The notes under the pieces were generated by a model that did no database searches, was not told where the DNA came from, and saw only the letters and a program-made list of their open reading frames with translations. Made by a program: the position numbers and the translations under genes. Source: an uncultured Bacillota bacterium (lineage in GTDB: Bacteria; Bacillota_I; Bacilli_A; RF39; UBA660). Taken from it: a stretch of 44,970 nucleotides of DNA. Shown here piece after piece: positions 43,983-44,970 of the stretch (the first letter of the stretch is position 1; each line of letters starts with the position of its first letter). Location: contig CAMOYT010000008.1 in NCBI GenBank assembly GCA_946630315.1, positions 1 through 44,970 on the forward strand, given 5' to 3'.

Positions 43983-44576
43983 CTAAATTTCCTTACGATC
44001 ATTTAAAGCTCTTTCTAAAGTAAGACTATCAACATATTCCATATCAGCACCAATTGGAACACCACTAGCTAGTCTTGTAACTGTAATATCCATTCCTTCT
44101 AATATTTTTTTAATATATAAAGAAGTAGTTTCACCTTCAATACTAGGTTTAAATGCAAAAATTATTTCTTTAATACCTTCATTAGTAATACGATCAATAA
44201 GTTTATTTAAACCTATATCTTCAGGATTAATACCATCTAAAGGAGAAATGAGCCCTTCCAAAACATGATATTTTCCATGAAACATACCCAATTTTTCAAA
44301 TAGAAAAACATATTTAGAATCTTCTACTACACACAAAACTTCTTGATTTCTTAATTTATCAGAACATATATAACATAAATCATCTTCGGTTAAATTATTA
44401 CAATTACTACATTTATGTATTTTATTCTTTGTATCAATAATACTTTTAGAAAAAAAATCAGTTTGTTCATCTTCTAAATCAAGAATAGAAAAAGCCAATC
44501 GCTCAGCAGTCTTTTCACCAATCCCAGGTAAAAACTTAAAAGATTCTATTAAATTCTTAATACTATCAGGATACAT
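43983..44576 (-). CDS. recR: Recombination mediator RecR
   Basis: RecR works with RecO to load RecA at gaps. The 197 residues include an N-terminal helix-hairpin-helix (FLPGIGEKTAERLAF), then a four-cysteine zinc finger (C56, C59, C68, C71). The Toprim domain follows (VLCVVEDSKYVFLFEK). The C-terminal end IGADMEYVDSLTLERAL is typical. It starts 2 bases after the ybaB stop with only a weak ribosome site, so it is probably translationally coupled. Confidence 0.97.
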   Translation of the reverse strand: MYPDSIKNLIESFKFLPGIGEKTAERLAFSILDLEDEQTDFFSKSIIDTKNKIHKCSNCNNLTEDDLCYICSDKLRNQEVLCVVEDSKYVFLFEKLGMFHGKYHVLEGLISPLDGINPEDIGLNKLIDRITNEGIKEIIFAFKPSIEGETTSLYIKKILEGMDITVTRLASGVPIGADMEYVDSLTLERALNDRKEI

Positions 44577-44578
44577 AA

Positions 44579-44875
44579 TTAAAATAATCCAGGAATATTA
44601 CCAAATTTACTCATTTTCTTTTCAGTAGTCTCATCAACCTTTTTACTAGCATCATTTACTGCTACTAAAATCATATCTTCTAATACTTCAATATCATCAG
44701 CATCTAAAGACTCATCTTTATTAATTTCTACTTTAGTAACTTCTTTAGTACCTAACATAGTTATTTTAACTAAAGAACTTTCTCCAGTAAATTCAGTTTT
44801 ATCAATTTCTTCCTTTGCTTTCATCATATCTCTTTGTAAATTTTGTGCTTGTTTAAGCATTGCTTGCATATTCAT
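44579..44875 (-). CDS. YbaB/EbfC nucleoid-associated protein
   Basis: A 98-residue DNA-binding protein. It begins MNMQAMLKQAQNLQRDM, has a central beta segment (VKITMLGTKEVTKVEIN) and ends with KMSKFGNIPGLF, the family end. YbaB binds DNA as a dimer; the Bacillus equivalent is yaaK. AAGGAGG, which overlaps the dnaX stop, precedes the ATG. The dnaX-ybaB-recR order is one of the most conserved in bacteria. Confidence 0.95.
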   Translation of the reverse strand: MNMQAMLKQAQNLQRDMMKAKEEIDKTEFTGESSLVKITMLGTKEVTKVEINKDESLDADDIEVLEDMILVAVNDASKKVDETTEKKMSKFGNIPGLF

Positions 44876-44887
44876 ATAAATACCTCC

Positions 44888-44970
44888 TTAATTTATTTCA
44901 ACAATATCACCAAACAGTTCAACTGCACTATTAGATATTATATCATTATTTTGTTTTTCTTCATAGATTT
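44888..44970 (-). CDS. dnaX: DNA polymerase III tau/gamma, C-terminal end only
   Basis: Only the last 26 or so codons are in the window; the gene continues beyond base 44970. The visible end reads NSAVELFGDIVEIN, like the family end (ELFG-IVEI). It sits directly before ybaB-recR, and its stop lies in the ybaB ribosome site. Identity rests on this short end plus synteny. Confidence 0.85.
   Translation of the reverse strand, partial: IYEEKQNNDIISNSAVELFGDIVEIN

Overview
The window is visibly AT-rich DNA from a low-GC Gram-positive (Firmicutes/Bacillota) genome. The gene order follows the origin-proximal housekeeping region of Bacillus: dnaX-ybaB-recR, holB-ricT-trmN6-rsmI, metG-tatD, rsmA, spoVG, divIC, tilS-ftsH, lysS, cysS-mrnC-rlmB-sigH, secE-nusG, rplKAJL, rpoBC, rpsLG-fusA-tuf. 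Every supported gene is on the minus strand, so it reads from right (dnaX) to left (tuf), probably away from a nearby origin. TGA is a stop here (rsmI, dusB and the PrsW gene end with it) and Trp is TGG, so this is genetic code 11, not the Mycoplasma code. AT richness, the missing neighbours (tmk, hpt, rpmG, rnmV and rplGB are not where Bacillus has them), short proteins and an Asn at the rifampicin position of RpoB suggest an uncultured gut-type Bacilli/Mollicutes relative. That placement is inference.

Region by region, from right to left. 44.97-40.2 kb: a tightly packed replication/RNA-modification run (dnaX end, ybaB, recR, holB, ricT, trmN6-like, rsmI, pth). 40.2-36.2 kb: mfd and an unrecognised helical protein. 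36.2-34.4 kb: metG behind a Met-specific T-box. 34.3-31.6 kb: tatD, then a small exported-protein locus (two paralogous membrane-anchored proteins plus a SipW-type signal peptidase). 31.6-26.1 kb: rsmA, spoVG, divIC, tilS, ftsH, mscL. 26.1-20.5 kb: dusB, an RDD protein, a PrsW-type protease, lysS, and a transporter with a Lys/Thr-rich loop. 20.4-15.6 kb: cysS, mrnC, rlmB, a sigH-like sigma factor, a tail-anchored protein with a faint kinase look, secE, nusG. 15.5-13.2 kb: rplK, rplA, rplJ, rplL with L1-like and L10 leader RNAs. 13.2-12.3 kb: a gene-free 860-base stretch. 12.3-4.4 kb: rsmC-like, rpoB, rpoC. 4.4-1 kb: two small membrane proteins, rpsL, rpsG, fusA and the start of tuf.

The most unusual part is 12.34-13.18 kb. 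In place of a simple rplL-rpoB junction, an intrinsic terminator closes rplL. It is followed by three near-consensus sigma-A promoters (TTGACA-17-TATAAT, TTGACT-17-TATACT, TTGACT-17-TATCAT). The first two head GC-enriched, strongly foldable tracts of about 280 and 310 nt, each ending in a hairpin plus T-run. I read these as two structured non-coding RNAs of a family I cannot name. The third promoter drives rsmC-rpoB-rpoC.

Regulation visible elsewhere includes an L10 leader, paired L1-like operators, a Met T-box, terminators folded over stop codons, and several places where a terminator T-run runs straight into an extended -10 promoter for the next gene. No tRNA, rRNA, CRISPR array, insertion sequence or prophage was seen.
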